A DNA stretch of 64,000 nt from JAGLON01 sp041394985 (GTDB taxonomy: Bacteria > Zixibacteria > MSB-5A5 > GN15 > JAAZOE01), in NCBI GenBank assembly GCA_041394985.1, contig JAWLBI010000001.1, positions 3,968,001 through 4,032,000 of the forward strand. The letters are read 5' to 3'. Shown in pieces: positions 1-8,115 of this stretch; the first letter of the stretch is position 1, and each line of letters starts with the position of its first letter. The notes under the pieces are model-generated. The model worked only from the letters and a program-made list of their open reading frames with translations. It ran no database searches and was not told the origin of the DNA. Position numbers and translations under genes: made by a program.

Positions 1-486
1 GGCCTCATAACCGACATATCCAGGAGGCGCACCGATCATCTTGGCGACCGAGTGAGATTCCATAAATTCGGACATATCCAGCCGCACCATGGCGTTTTTA
101 TCATCGAATAAGAATTCAGCCAGAAGCTTCGGCAGATAGGTCTTCCCCGTTCCGGTCGGACCGAGGAATAAAAACGAACCGACAGGGCGATACGGCAGCT
201 TCAATCCCGCCCGCGCCTTGCGGATGGCATTTGATATCGCCTTAATCGCATCCGTCTGCCCGATGATCTTCTTCGACAGGAACGATTCCATATTTATCAG
301 GCGGTCTTTTTCCGCCGTCATCATCTTCGTAACCGGGATTCCGGTACGGCGAGCCACTACTGCGGCGATATCCGCATCCTCGACCTTATGCTCGAGGTTT
401 TCGACAACCGGCTTGAGGGCTTTGAGAAGGCCGATATGCTTCTCGAAATCCGTCTTCATGTCTTTCAGATTAATCCGCTGTTCCAT
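1..486 (-). CDS. Clp-family AAA+ ATPase, second half (AAA2), partial
   Basis: This is the N-terminal 162 codons of a protein that runs off the left edge. The translation matches the end of the middle region and the start of the second ATPase domain of ClpB/ClpC/ClpV proteins. It has the conserved stretch VARRTGIPVTK (about residues 44-54), Walker A GPTGTGKT (109-116) and IGAPPGYVGYE near the edge. The residues after Walker A are YLPK, whereas most Clp proteins have a Glu/Ala-type sequence there. The start ATG shares its A with the TGA stop of the upstream gene (TGATG), and a purine-rich GAGGGAGAG lies about 8 nt before it, so translation is probably coupled. Together with the upstream gene it makes one complete Clp unfoldase in two chains. 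In this context it could be a ClpV-like sheath recycler, but that is inference. Confidence 0.85.
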   Translation of the reverse strand, partial: MEQRINLKDMKTDFEKHIGLLKALKPVVENLEHKVEDADIAAVVARRTGIPVTKMMTAEKDRLINMESFLSKKIIGQTDAIKAISNAIRKARAGLKLPYRPVGSFLFLGPTGTGKTYLPKLLAEFLFDDKNAMVRLDMSEFMESHSVAKMIGAPPGYVGYEA

Positions 487-1952
487 CAGGCTTTCTCTCC
501 CTCGGCTATATCGACCCGGTGTCCCCAGTATCCGTATACCATATCAACTTTACGGGCGAATTCATCATACGTGGCACGCAGCGTCTCGAATGCCTCGGCA
601 TTATCCTCGGGCTTTTTACCCTCGCATGCGGCAAAAAGTTTCTCCAACTCGGGAATCTGTTTTTCGAGCTCCGGTATCTGCTTGCGCGCGAACTCTTCCT
701 TGACACCAAATTCGGAACCGGCCTCGTCTATGATATCGAGTGCGATATCCGGCAGATTCCGCTCGCTCAGATAGCGCATAGCGAACTTGACCGCCCCGAT
801 AATCGCCTCGGGCGTATATTCGATCTTGTGGTGCTCCTGATACTTACCGGCAATGCCTCGGGCGATGCGAACTGCATCGTCGAAAATCGGCTCTTCCACA
901 AGCACTTTTTCGAAGCGGCGCTCAAGCGCCTTGTCTTTTTCCAGATATTTCGTGTATTCTTCCTCAGTCGTTGCACCAATGAGGCGAATCTGACCCCGAG
1001 CCAATGCCGGCTTGAGCAAATTTGCGGCGTCGCTGCCGCCGGTGTTTCCGCCGGCGCCGACGATCATATGAACTTCGTCGATAAACAAGACGACATTACC
1101 GGCCGTTTTCACGACTTCCCCGATGAGGTTCTTCAGACGTTCCTCGAATTCGCCTTTATACTTGGCTCCGGCAATCATGGCGCCCATATCAAGCTCCATG
1201 ACCTTGACATTCTTGAGCGCATCGACGACCTCGCCGTCGACGACCGCCTGCGCGAATCCCTCGACAATGGCCGTCTTACCGACACCGGGGCCACCGATAA
1301 GGACCGGGCTGTTTTTCCTGCGACGCAGGAGAATCTGCATAACCTGGCGAATCTCTTTATCCCGGCCGATGACCGGGTCAAACTGTCCGGCCGCCGCCTG
1401 ATTGGTCAAATCGATACAATATTTTAACGTTCCGGAAACCTTCTTGCCCGAACCAGGCGCCTCGCCGCCCGCAGCGGCAGCTTTTGCCTCGGCACTGCTG
1501 GTTATATCCTCAATGGATTTACTGTCGGCGATCGCGCGATAGATAGTCTCTTTCGTGATATCGACCTTATCGCGGATATACGGTCCCAGTTGCGACTTGG
1601 GATCGAATGCCGCAATGAAAATATGCTCGGGTTCAACCAGCGCATCGTAAAGTTTTGCCTTTTCCTCTATCGCCTGCTGCAACACCTCCTGCAATCCGGG
1701 AGATACGGCAAGGTTTTCGCGAGCGGAACCGCGACTGGCCTGATCATTCAAATACGTTTCGATGACCGACTCAATCATCTTGGGGCTCTTGCCCAATGCA
1801 TTCAGAATCGATTCAACCTGAGAACCTTCCTGACGCACAAGGGCGATGAGCATGTGTTCGATTTCTATTTCCGGATGGCGGAACGATTGAGCTATTTCCC
1901 GCGCATTTTTTATTGCCGCCCGGGAGTCGGAAGAATAGTTGGCAATATCCAT
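486..1952 (-). CDS. Clp-family AAA+ ATPase, first half (Clp_N + AAA1)
   Basis: This 488-residue protein contains two Clp_N repeats (about 5-140), a low-complexity Ala/Gly linker (about 150-170) and one AAA+ domain with Walker A GGPGVGKT (220-227) and Walker B VVLFIDEVH (287-295). It continues into the AAA1 lid (LPDIALDIIDEAG) and a short charged coiled coil, where it stops. ClpB, ClpC and ClpV are normally single chains of about 800-900 residues with two AAA domains; here AAA2 is encoded by the next gene through a TGATG overlap. Family knowledge: these hexamers thread proteins through a central pore, and ClpV disassembles contracted type VI sheaths. The neighbouring PAAR and DUF1795 genes make a ClpV-like role attractive, but a general ClpB/ClpC-type function cannot be excluded. 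An AAGGGC ribosome site precedes the start. Confidence 0.88.
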   Translation of the reverse strand: MDIANYSSDSRAAIKNAREIAQSFRHPEIEIEHMLIALVRQEGSQVESILNALGKSPKMIESVIETYLNDQASRGSARENLAVSPGLQEVLQQAIEEKAKLYDALVEPEHIFIAAFDPKSQLGPYIRDKVDITKETIYRAIADSKSIEDITSSAEAKAAAAGGEAPGSGKKVSGTLKYCIDLTNQAAAGQFDPVIGRDKEIRQVMQILLRRRKNSPVLIGGPGVGKTAIVEGFAQAVVDGEVVDALKNVKVMELDMGAMIAGAKYKGEFEERLKNLIGEVVKTAGNVVLFIDEVHMIVGAGGNTGGSDAANLLKPALARGQIRLIGATTEEEYTKYLEKDKALERRFEKVLVEEPIFDDAVRIARGIAGKYQEHHKIEYTPEAIIGAVKFAMRYLSERNLPDIALDIIDEAGSEFGVKEEFARKQIPELEKQIPELEKLFAACEGKKPEDNAEAFETLRATYDEFARKVDMVYGYWGHRVDIAEGEKA

Positions 1953-1981
1953 ATTTGCCCTTACGTTTTATGCTTTTGTCA

Positions 1982-2064
1982 GCTATACACGTAATATTGG
2001 ACTTGTCAATCCGTGTCTCGTGTGATAACCTTTTAGTTTACATACCGGTACGTGGACTTGTCAA
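1982..2064 (-). promoter_or_regulatory. Tandem sigma70-like promoters for the split Clp operon
   Basis: The 11-mer TTGACAAGTCC occurs twice on the minus strand, at 2064-2054 and 2009-1999. Each copy supplies a consensus -35 box (TTGACA). The upstream one is followed after 18 nt by TAAACT and the downstream one after 16 nt by TATAGC. The downstream promoter would start transcription about 20-25 nt before the ATG at 1952. The rest of the 1953-2221 gap shows no gene. Confidence 0.5.
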
Positions 2065-2221
2065 GTTTAATAAACCTTGCCTTCGGACATGTATTGGTTA
2101 TACGAAGTATTGAGGAAGATGTGAAACCAAAATAGTCCTTTTTCATCCCAAATCCGGTAAAAGTTGTGTAACTCCGCAAGAAAATGATTGTATCCAATTT
2201 ATCGGCCATTTGCGGGTAAGT

Positions 2222-2656
2222 TTAATCCATAATCGACCGCGGCATCAATGATTCTATGATCCTCTCAACCTCGACACCGATAGTCTTAATCGTTTTCTTT
2301 GAAAAGTTGGCTATGAAGATATATCCCTTGCCCTCATGGAGCATGCAGACGATTTTCTTGTATATAATATTGTCATCCGTCGGAATCCATTTAACCACGA
2401 ATTCATAGACCGAGCGGCCATTCTCCAGGGTCCGCTGTTCTTCCTTGAGGATATCCGCACCCGGCATCGACTCCTTCGCCTGAGCGAAGAACTCCTGCGC
2501 ATAATCATACAGATCCTCTTCATCAGGTGTCGGATCGATGCTCAGATTGAGCATATGCAAAACGCCGCTGTCTTCCGGTCCCATGAACTGATAGGTCGTG
2601 ACATCTTTCCATTCCCCGGGAAGCTCAACCGAAAATTGATTCGAAAACTGCGGCAT
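2222..2656 (-). CDS. DUF1795/DcrB-like protein (EagR-type chaperone candidate)
   Basis: This 144-residue cytosolic-looking protein has the pattern of the DcrB/DUF1795 family: a short N-terminal beta strand ending in a LPGEWKD turn, an amphipathic helix with a DYAQEFFAQAKESMPG-like run, the phrase ENGRSVYEFVVKW, and a final helix (about 120-144). No signal peptide or membrane segment is present. Family knowledge: EagR proteins of this fold act as chaperones for type VI effectors, and their genes sit beside PAAR or VgrG genes. This one is the last gene of a run that begins with a PAAR gene, which supports that reading. The gap to the upstream beta-propeller gene is 22 nt. Other DUF1795 proteins are lipoproteins or have no known function, so the chaperone role is inferred from context. 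Confidence 0.6.
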   Translation of the reverse strand: MPQFSNQFSVELPGEWKDVTTYQFMGPEDSGVLHMLNLSIDPTPDEEDLYDYAQEFFAQAKESMPGADILKEEQRTLENGRSVYEFVVKWIPTDDNIIYKKIVCMLHEGKGYIFIANFSKKTIKTIGVEVERIIESLMPRSIMD

Positions 2657-2678
2657 ACCAAACTCTCCTTTATATCCA

Positions 2679-3917
2679 TTACTGGATTTTTATCAGCTTT
2701 TCGCCCGAGGCAACGAAAATACAACCCTTGGCATCAATGACCGGCGGCGAGGTAAACTCATCGCCGTCCTCATCGATATATACCCATTCCTCTGCGCCTT
2801 CATCATCCAGACAGACGATACGACTGCCGTCAACGACGACAACATGGCCGTTAGCCGCCGCAGTAGCGCGAGCCATATCGGAGCCAACCGCCATCGCCCA
2901 GAGCCGCTCGGCCTTGCGATACACGGCCATATCCTCTTCGCCGATGAGGTAAACCAGTCCGGCATCCGAAACGACCGGCGGTTGGACAATCATGTCACTG
3001 ACGCCGGAAATTTCCCAGCGCTTATCGCCGAAGGAATCGAATACGCGCAGAACAACATCATCATCGGTTTCCTGCACGGCATAGATCAATCCATCCGGTC
3101 CGATACTGCAACTAACCGGTTCACCGGGCGATTTTACCGTCTGGAGATCTCGCCCCTCCATATCGACGAAATGTATCTCATCAGTCATGAGCACGACGAA
3201 TCGATTGTCTTTGCCATAAGGAGGAGCAACTGCGAGCGCCTGAAATTTACGCTCCCATTTGGCGTCAAATTCCTCGTACGGCGTCGCATGCAGAATAAAG
3301 GATACATTCTGCTGCTCCGGTGTTCCAAAGTGTAAAACCCCGCAAATAAACTGCTTTTCGCCGGGGACGAATGCAGTCAACTCAGATCGCTGCCCCAGCC
3401 AGGGAACGTAAGAATCCTTCGATTTAGTCTCCGGCATTTCCCCGGGCTGCTGCTTCTCTTCGTCTTCCTCGGTTTCCTCAGGTTCCACTTCAAGCAGTTT
3501 ATAAAACTCGCTCCGCTGCAGGCGAAACGCATCAAAATAGAACAGCTTTAATCCATCGCCGAGGCGAATAAACGTGTTGGATGATTTATCCATACTCGCC
3601 ACGGTATTCTTTTTATTGAAATCCACCGCGAAGAAGGCGCTGCCGCAGTCGATAATCCCTCGCGACTCATCCATGATATGCACGAACATCGCCTCGCCGG
3701 GATGTTCGATATCGTTGAAGGCGAACTTCCACGCCTTTACACCTTTGGCCGTTAACTCAACCGGCTGGAATGAATTCAGCCGCTCGTTGGCAAACGGTTG
3801 ATAATACCTGCTATCCATGGTATTTTTTCCTTCGTGCTTGCCCTGATTCTCCGGTTCCGCCTGACACGAGACGAACAGAAACAGGGCGATGCCGCACAGT
3901 ATGATAAATCGATACAT
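2679..3917 (-). CDS. PQQ-like beta-propeller lipoprotein
   Basis: This 412-residue protein starts with a hydrophobic segment (ILCGIALFLFVSC, about 6-18) ending at a Cys followed by a polar stretch. This resembles a lipobox, although Phe at -3 is unusual. The C-terminal half has repeated blades with phrases such as GLIYAVQET, GLVYLIGEE and GCIFVASGEK, each followed by an aromatic or charged strand, as in PQQ-like (quinoprotein-type) propellers. A Glu-rich tract (about 145-165) precedes the propeller. A later Met within KNTMDSRYY could be an alternative cytosolic start. It lies between the metalloprotease-like gene and the DUF1795 gene on the same strand. An envelope-located protein next to a candidate effector could be its immunity protein, but nothing in the sequence proves this. 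Confidence 0.6.
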   Translation of the reverse strand: MYRFIILCGIALFLFVSCQAEPENQGKHEGKNTMDSRYYQPFANERLNSFQPVELTAKGVKAWKFAFNDIEHPGEAMFVHIMDESRGIIDCGSAFFAVDFNKKNTVASMDKSSNTFIRLGDGLKLFYFDAFRLQRSEFYKLLEVEPEETEEDEEKQQPGEMPETKSKDSYVPWLGQRSELTAFVPGEKQFICGVLHFGTPEQQNVSFILHATPYEEFDAKWERKFQALAVAPPYGKDNRFVVLMTDEIHFVDMEGRDLQTVKSPGEPVSCSIGPDGLIYAVQETDDDVVLRVFDSFGDKRWEISGVSDMIVQPPVVSDAGLVYLIGEEDMAVYRKAERLWAMAVGSDMARATAAANGHVVVVDGSRIVCLDDEGAEEWVYIDEDGDEFTSPPVIDAKGCIFVASGEKLIKIQ

Positions 3918-3946
3918 CTATACTCACCGGCCTTCTGCGCCGTGGT

Positions 3947-6691
3947 TTATTTCTTATATACGGAATGCCGCGAGCCATTCCCTCGCTTGGTTTTCACCCA
4001 CTCACCGAGAAACTTCAGATCACTGCTGCCGATGGTCATCTTGTCGACGCGAATCCTGTGCAGAGTGAACCCTATCATGACCGGAAACAGCTTATATGCT
4101 TTGAGCCCCAGTATATATCTGAAAACGCTGATGGGATCCTGCTGATGCCCTATTTTGAATGTCGTACTCGAGAAGTCCGAACCATTCGGCAATTTCTTGC
4201 GAATATCCGGCTCATAGTTACCCGTTGGATCCCGCAGAACCTTTATCGTGAAATGCGGACTGCCATACTTGTTCGTTGAAAAATCGCACTCATAATGCGG
4301 TACGAAATAGGCATAAATCAGCTTGTAGTACGAATCACTCGAATTCGTCAGATAAACCTTGCGCAGAGCCAGGTCGACTTTCGATTGGAAATTCCGCAAA
4401 AACGCCAGCTTCTGATTGGTATTGGCCCAGTTGTTGCCGCCGGCATTCTGGAATTCGAAATACAGTTTCGGCCGAATTAGCAGGATTCCGTTGAACTTCT
4501 TTTTCCCGGTCATGAGGACATCGGTCGTCTCATCCTGTCCAAGCTTATAGAGAAACAAATCCATCCGCCCGTGCGTGCCATTAGAATAACCGGTTTCGTG
4601 ATACGAGTGTTTATAGTATAAACCAGGCTGTGGCGCGAGGACATCGTTCTTGCGATAATACTTATATGTGCCGCTGCTGCGCTTTCCCTCGACCCGGAAT
4701 TCGGTGTTTTTCGTAAACGTCTTCACCCCGGCTGTATTACTCAACCAATAGCAATAGTACCAGTAATGGCGCAACCGAGGGGCCTTGTTGCCGACCATCA
4801 TCGAGTTTTCGTCCCGTGAATACGGCATACCGTCATAGTATTGCTTGAAATTCGGCAGAGTCGGCGACCAGTTGTTATCTTCCTTCAATGATTCCAGATA
4901 TTCATCGTCGAGACCGCAGGCATGGCCCAGCTCATGCGACATCGTGAAGTATTTGAAAGATTTTCCGACCTCGGTCAGGGCCGCCCCAGACGGCTTATAC
5001 GTATGCGCGACAAAATTGCCGTTAGTAATACCCATATCGGAACGGCTTTGAGCGCCGCCGGTCGGATGGATTTTTACCGTACACTTCTTCGGGTTGGATG
5101 TCCGCCCCTCGAAAAAGAAAATCGGGATGATTGTAAGCTTTTGATTATTGGGATCATTCTCGGGGACGAATTTGTATCCCTTCAACTCCCAGCGCTGCTT
5201 GGCATACTTCGTGCCATATTTATAAAACTTATTGACGGCCGCCTGGCTGACACCATTCCGGGTAAACTCAGCCGACCAGTACACGAGCAGATACGGTGTC
5301 GGTTTGAATGTCTTATCGTCGGACGTCCGCTCGAGACAATCATGGAAATAATGCAGTTCCAGGTTACCCGCGCCGTTCACATACGGATTCTGCATCGCCT
5401 CGTGGCAATGAAAGTCGGCATCCTCGAGCACCGCTGCGCGGGCCCCGACAACATCGCCGCCTTTGATGCTCCGCTTGAATGCCACATCATAAAACTTCCC
5501 ATTGCATGCGACAACTCGTGTTCTTATCGGAACGAATTCGGCGGGAATACAATTTACCAATGACTTATGCTTCGACCAATGCGGATTATTCGCACTCGGT
5601 AGAAACATCCGCATTCGATAATCGAAGATCGTAAATCGGTTGTTGGCATTCCATGCGATGCTCTTAAGATCACTCCCGGTCAGCGTTATCGAATCGAGGT
5701 AAAACGTCAGTGGCTTATCCGCAGCATACCCCTTATTAGTTACCGAGGCGATACGTTTCCATCCCTCGCAGTTCACCTGCCAGTTATCGGATATCCACAG
5801 AGGCGGCAGATCGAAAAATCCGAATTTCTCCTTGAGCGGTTTCTTTTTGAAATCTTCTGCTTTTATGAAGACAATTTTCTTTTTCTTCGTATCGACGAAC
5901 ACATCTTCGGTTTTGAATCCGAAAGTAATCTTCGTTTTATCGCGGGTCGCTGCGAAATTCTTGCGCAGGAACCATGGAATCAGAATATTATTTTTGTGCA
6001 GGATATTCGACCGCACCTCAGGCGTGACCGCGCTGACCGCGCGATTATAACCGGAAATCGTCAGATATTGCGGAACGACCTGTTCATCTTCCTTCTCGCC
6101 GTTGCGGAACTTGAAACACAGATACTGCCATTCAGGTTTTAGCGTAACCTGCAGATGTCCCTTGTCTCCCTTAAGCGGTTTCTTTTTGGGAACCTTGAAC
6201 ATGAATTTACCGGCTTCATAGAAATCATGCTTGATTTCCCAGCGGCAATTCTTGAGTGTGACCTCCTGCGGAAGCAGGAAAATCTGATTTTTCGCTAAAA
6301 ACTCTTTATCCTTCTTAATCTCTTTCTTGATGTCGTCGATATGTTGCAGCTTTTTCTTGGTGATATTGTAATAGGTCTCTTCTTTATACTTGATGCCGAA
6401 GGAGATATATTTAAACTCTTCATTCTCTTCATATAGTTTGAGCTTAAACGAGACCTTGCCGCTCGTCCCCTTGATTTTGGCGACACCGTCGACTCGAGCC
6501 GTCACCGCTCCGGCATCATTGTGATAAAAGACAGTTACCTCGGTATCTTTGGGGAACGGCACAGGCTTATCTTTTATTGCATCATGATATTGAAGATGCA
6601 AATAGGCCAGGTTCGGCCTGATTCGCTTGAAGATGTTTTTAACTTTGAATTTCGCGCGTTTTTTTGCGGCGTTTCCTGCCATACCCTGCAA
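3947..6691 (-). CDS. Zinc metallopeptidase-like protein, candidate injected effector
   Basis: This protein of about 914 residues has an extended zincin motif HELGHACGLDD at about 586-596 (three His/Glu positions of HExxH plus Gly and a distal Asp). About 45 residues later is SMMVGN, which could act as a Met-turn. No signal peptide or membrane segment is seen. The N-terminal third is rich in Lys and beta strands, with repeated sentences ending in phrases like PLKGDKGH and PLKEKFGF, suggesting structural domains before the catalytic part. I recognise no named family outside the motif. The gene follows the PAAR gene by 38 nt and precedes the propeller lipoprotein. The first in-frame codon counted here is TTG at 6691; the ATG at 6682 (MAGNAAKKR) is equally likely, and neither has a good ribosome site. 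Family knowledge: metzincin-like domains hydrolyse proteins. Export by a contractile system is inference. Confidence 0.6.
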   Translation of the reverse strand: MQGMAGNAAKKRAKFKVKNIFKRIRPNLAYLHLQYHDAIKDKPVPFPKDTEVTVFYHNDAGAVTARVDGVAKIKGTSGKVSFKLKLYEENEEFKYISFGIKYKEETYYNITKKKLQHIDDIKKEIKKDKEFLAKNQIFLLPQEVTLKNCRWEIKHDFYEAGKFMFKVPKKKPLKGDKGHLQVTLKPEWQYLCFKFRNGEKEDEQVVPQYLTISGYNRAVSAVTPEVRSNILHKNNILIPWFLRKNFAATRDKTKITFGFKTEDVFVDTKKKKIVFIKAEDFKKKPLKEKFGFFDLPPLWISDNWQVNCEGWKRIASVTNKGYAADKPLTFYLDSITLTGSDLKSIAWNANNRFTIFDYRMRMFLPSANNPHWSKHKSLVNCIPAEFVPIRTRVVACNGKFYDVAFKRSIKGGDVVGARAAVLEDADFHCHEAMQNPYVNGAGNLELHYFHDCLERTSDDKTFKPTPYLLVYWSAEFTRNGVSQAAVNKFYKYGTKYAKQRWELKGYKFVPENDPNNQKLTIIPIFFFEGRTSNPKKCTVKIHPTGGAQSRSDMGITNGNFVAHTYKPSGAALTEVGKSFKYFTMSHELGHACGLDDEYLESLKEDNNWSPTLPNFKQYYDGMPYSRDENSMMVGNKAPRLRHYWYYCYWLSNTAGVKTFTKNTEFRVEGKRSSGTYKYYRKNDVLAPQPGLYYKHSYHETGYSNGTHGRMDLFLYKLGQDETTDVLMTGKKKFNGILLIRPKLYFEFQNAGGNNWANTNQKLAFLRNFQSKVDLALRKVYLTNSSDSYYKLIYAYFVPHYECDFSTNKYGSPHFTIKVLRDPTGNYEPDIRKKLPNGSDFSSTTFKIGHQQDPISVFRYILGLKAYKLFPVMIGFTLHRIRVDKMTIGSSDLKFLGEWVKTKRGNGSRHSVYKK

Positions 6692-6729
6692 TCAATCCAT
6701 GTTAATGTTTCGCACGATATAAAACTGTA

Positions 6730-7806
6730 TTATGATTCCGAGCCGACTTCGTCCTCGTCGTCGAATTCAACTCGAACCTTGCCCGGCCGGATATTTTCAA
6801 CCTTGGCATACCCGTTGCCGTCGAGTTTTCCCTTTTTCACTTCGCCATTCGGCATATAGACGCGATATCCGGCGTTGGCAACCGGCTTATCCTCTTCATC
6901 TGTCAATTCGAGCTCGATGAAATCCTTATAGTCGAGCATCCCCGACCGCTGCTGGACGCCCTCCATCCTGACAATGAAGAAAAACTGCGGGGCCGAATAC
7001 GCATCGGCCTGGACATCGTCCTCATCGAAATCTTCCTCGCCGAAATCGTATGTCCACTCTGCCTCGGCCTTACCGCCGCTGACGGAAATATCCTTGATCT
7101 CGCCGACCATCGCCTCGGCCTTACCGATATCCTTCTTCCAAATTTCAAAATCGGCCTTGGCTCCGGACGACATCCCTACCGCCTCGACCTGCATCTTGAC
7201 TTTATCGCCATTGCGAGCCTCTTTGGCCGACCAGGCCGCCTTGACAATCGACCGTAATTCAATATCCGTACTTCCCTCGGGAAGCCCGCTTCTCTTAATC
7301 TGCCCGGCCAGATTCCCCTCGGATGTTTTGCCGTCAGGGGTTTTCACCTTGTACTGTACGCCGGTAATCGGTTTACCCGATTTATCTTTGAACTTCACGT
7401 CAATGAAGTGGGTTTCCTGGGTCTCAGTACCTGCGGTCGAGTCTGAGGTGGATTTGGCCGATCCGCCGGAACCTGCACCGCCGCCTCCGCCGCCTCCGGC
7501 ACCGATAAGAACGGTGGCACAGCCGTTTACGATAGTGGCAGGCGGCCCCGTGCAAATGGCCGTATCCCCAACCGTGGCAGCCGGCTTGCCCCCGATAAGC
7601 ACCAAAACGCCGGTGGCGATAATCGGTCCACCGACATGCGGTATAGGCGGCGTCCCCGGCGTCTGCATCGGACAGACATGCTGGTCACCCATAACGCAGG
7701 CAGGCATACCGCCGATTAATACCGTGGCACAGCCGGGACCGCTGATGGTTCCGCCGTGAGCCGTCGGATCACCTACTCGAGCCGCCGGTTTTCCGGGCAT
7801 AGACAT
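6730..7806 (-). CDS. PAAR-domain spike-tip protein with two Ig/CarboxypepD-like domains
   Basis: The first 105 residues form a PAAR domain, with Pro-Ala-Ala-Arg (PAARVGD), GDPTAHGGT, GDQHVCPM and GDTAICTGPP. A Gly-rich linker follows (about 102-116). Two beta-rich domains then start with similar phrases, DKSGKPITGVQYKV and DEEDKPVANAGYRV, the type of domain often fused to VgrG or PAAR proteins. An acidic tail ends the protein. Family knowledge: PAAR proteins cap the VgrG spike of type VI and related contractile systems and carry or recruit effectors. It heads the minus-strand operon that includes the zincin protein and the DUF1795 protein. Two ATGs are possible, at 7806 and 7800; AAAGGA lies 9 nt before the second, so 7800 (MPGKPAAR) may be the true start. 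Confidence 0.88.
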   Translation of the reverse strand: MSMPGKPAARVGDPTAHGGTISGPGCATVLIGGMPACVMGDQHVCPMQTPGTPPIPHVGGPIIATGVLVLIGGKPAATVGDTAICTGPPATIVNGCATVLIGAGGGGGGGAGSGGSAKSTSDSTAGTETQETHFIDVKFKDKSGKPITGVQYKVKTPDGKTSEGNLAGQIKRSGLPEGSTDIELRSIVKAAWSAKEARNGDKVKMQVEAVGMSSGAKADFEIWKKDIGKAEAMVGEIKDISVSGGKAEAEWTYDFGEEDFDEDDVQADAYSAPQFFFIVRMEGVQQRSGMLDYKDFIELELTDEEDKPVANAGYRVYMPNGEVKKGKLDGNGYAKVENIRPGKVRVEFDDEDEVGSES

Positions 7807-7841
7807 ATTCCTTTGAAAACGGTGATATCGCTGTCACATGT

Positions 7842-7870
7842 ATTTTATTGTTATACGCGAATCAAGTCAA
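7842..7870 (-). promoter_or_regulatory. Sigma70-like promoter for the PAAR operon
   Basis: On the minus strand TTGACT (7870-7865) is followed after exactly 17 nt by TAAAAT (7847-7842), giving a transcript start about 30 nt before the PAAR gene. The 7807-8115 gap separates the divergent PAAR and kinase operons and is AT-rich. Apart from this promoter and a small GTGCG/CGCAC hairpin near 8024, nothing clear is seen in it. The kinase gene has the ribosome site GGATGGAG just before its ATG. Confidence 0.5.
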
Positions 7871-8115
7871 CCATTTGTTATTATTTGACATGTATATTTC
7901 TCATCGGCTCATTCTTTTACAAGATTACCCTTTATAGATTTTCTATGATTTACCGAAAAAATAAAAAAGACTTGCGGTTTAATTAGTTAATCGTCTACAT
8001 TTGGCTGGATGAGGGAACTCTATCGTGCGCCTTCGCACATTCACAAGGATTGTCATCGGGGCAAGGGGCGACTTGTGTTCTCGCAACAGCTTAACACACC
8101 AGGGATGGAGTCACA

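Noticed and set aside
519..1427. 302-codon open frame on the plus strand
   Set aside because: It lies fully opposite the well-supported Clp gene and its translation matches nothing; it arises from codon structure of the minus-strand gene.
1..1952. Single clpB pseudogene with a frameshift
   Set aside because: The second part has its own ATG in a TGATG overlap and a good ribosome site, so two coupled genes are more likely; still open to checking by reads.
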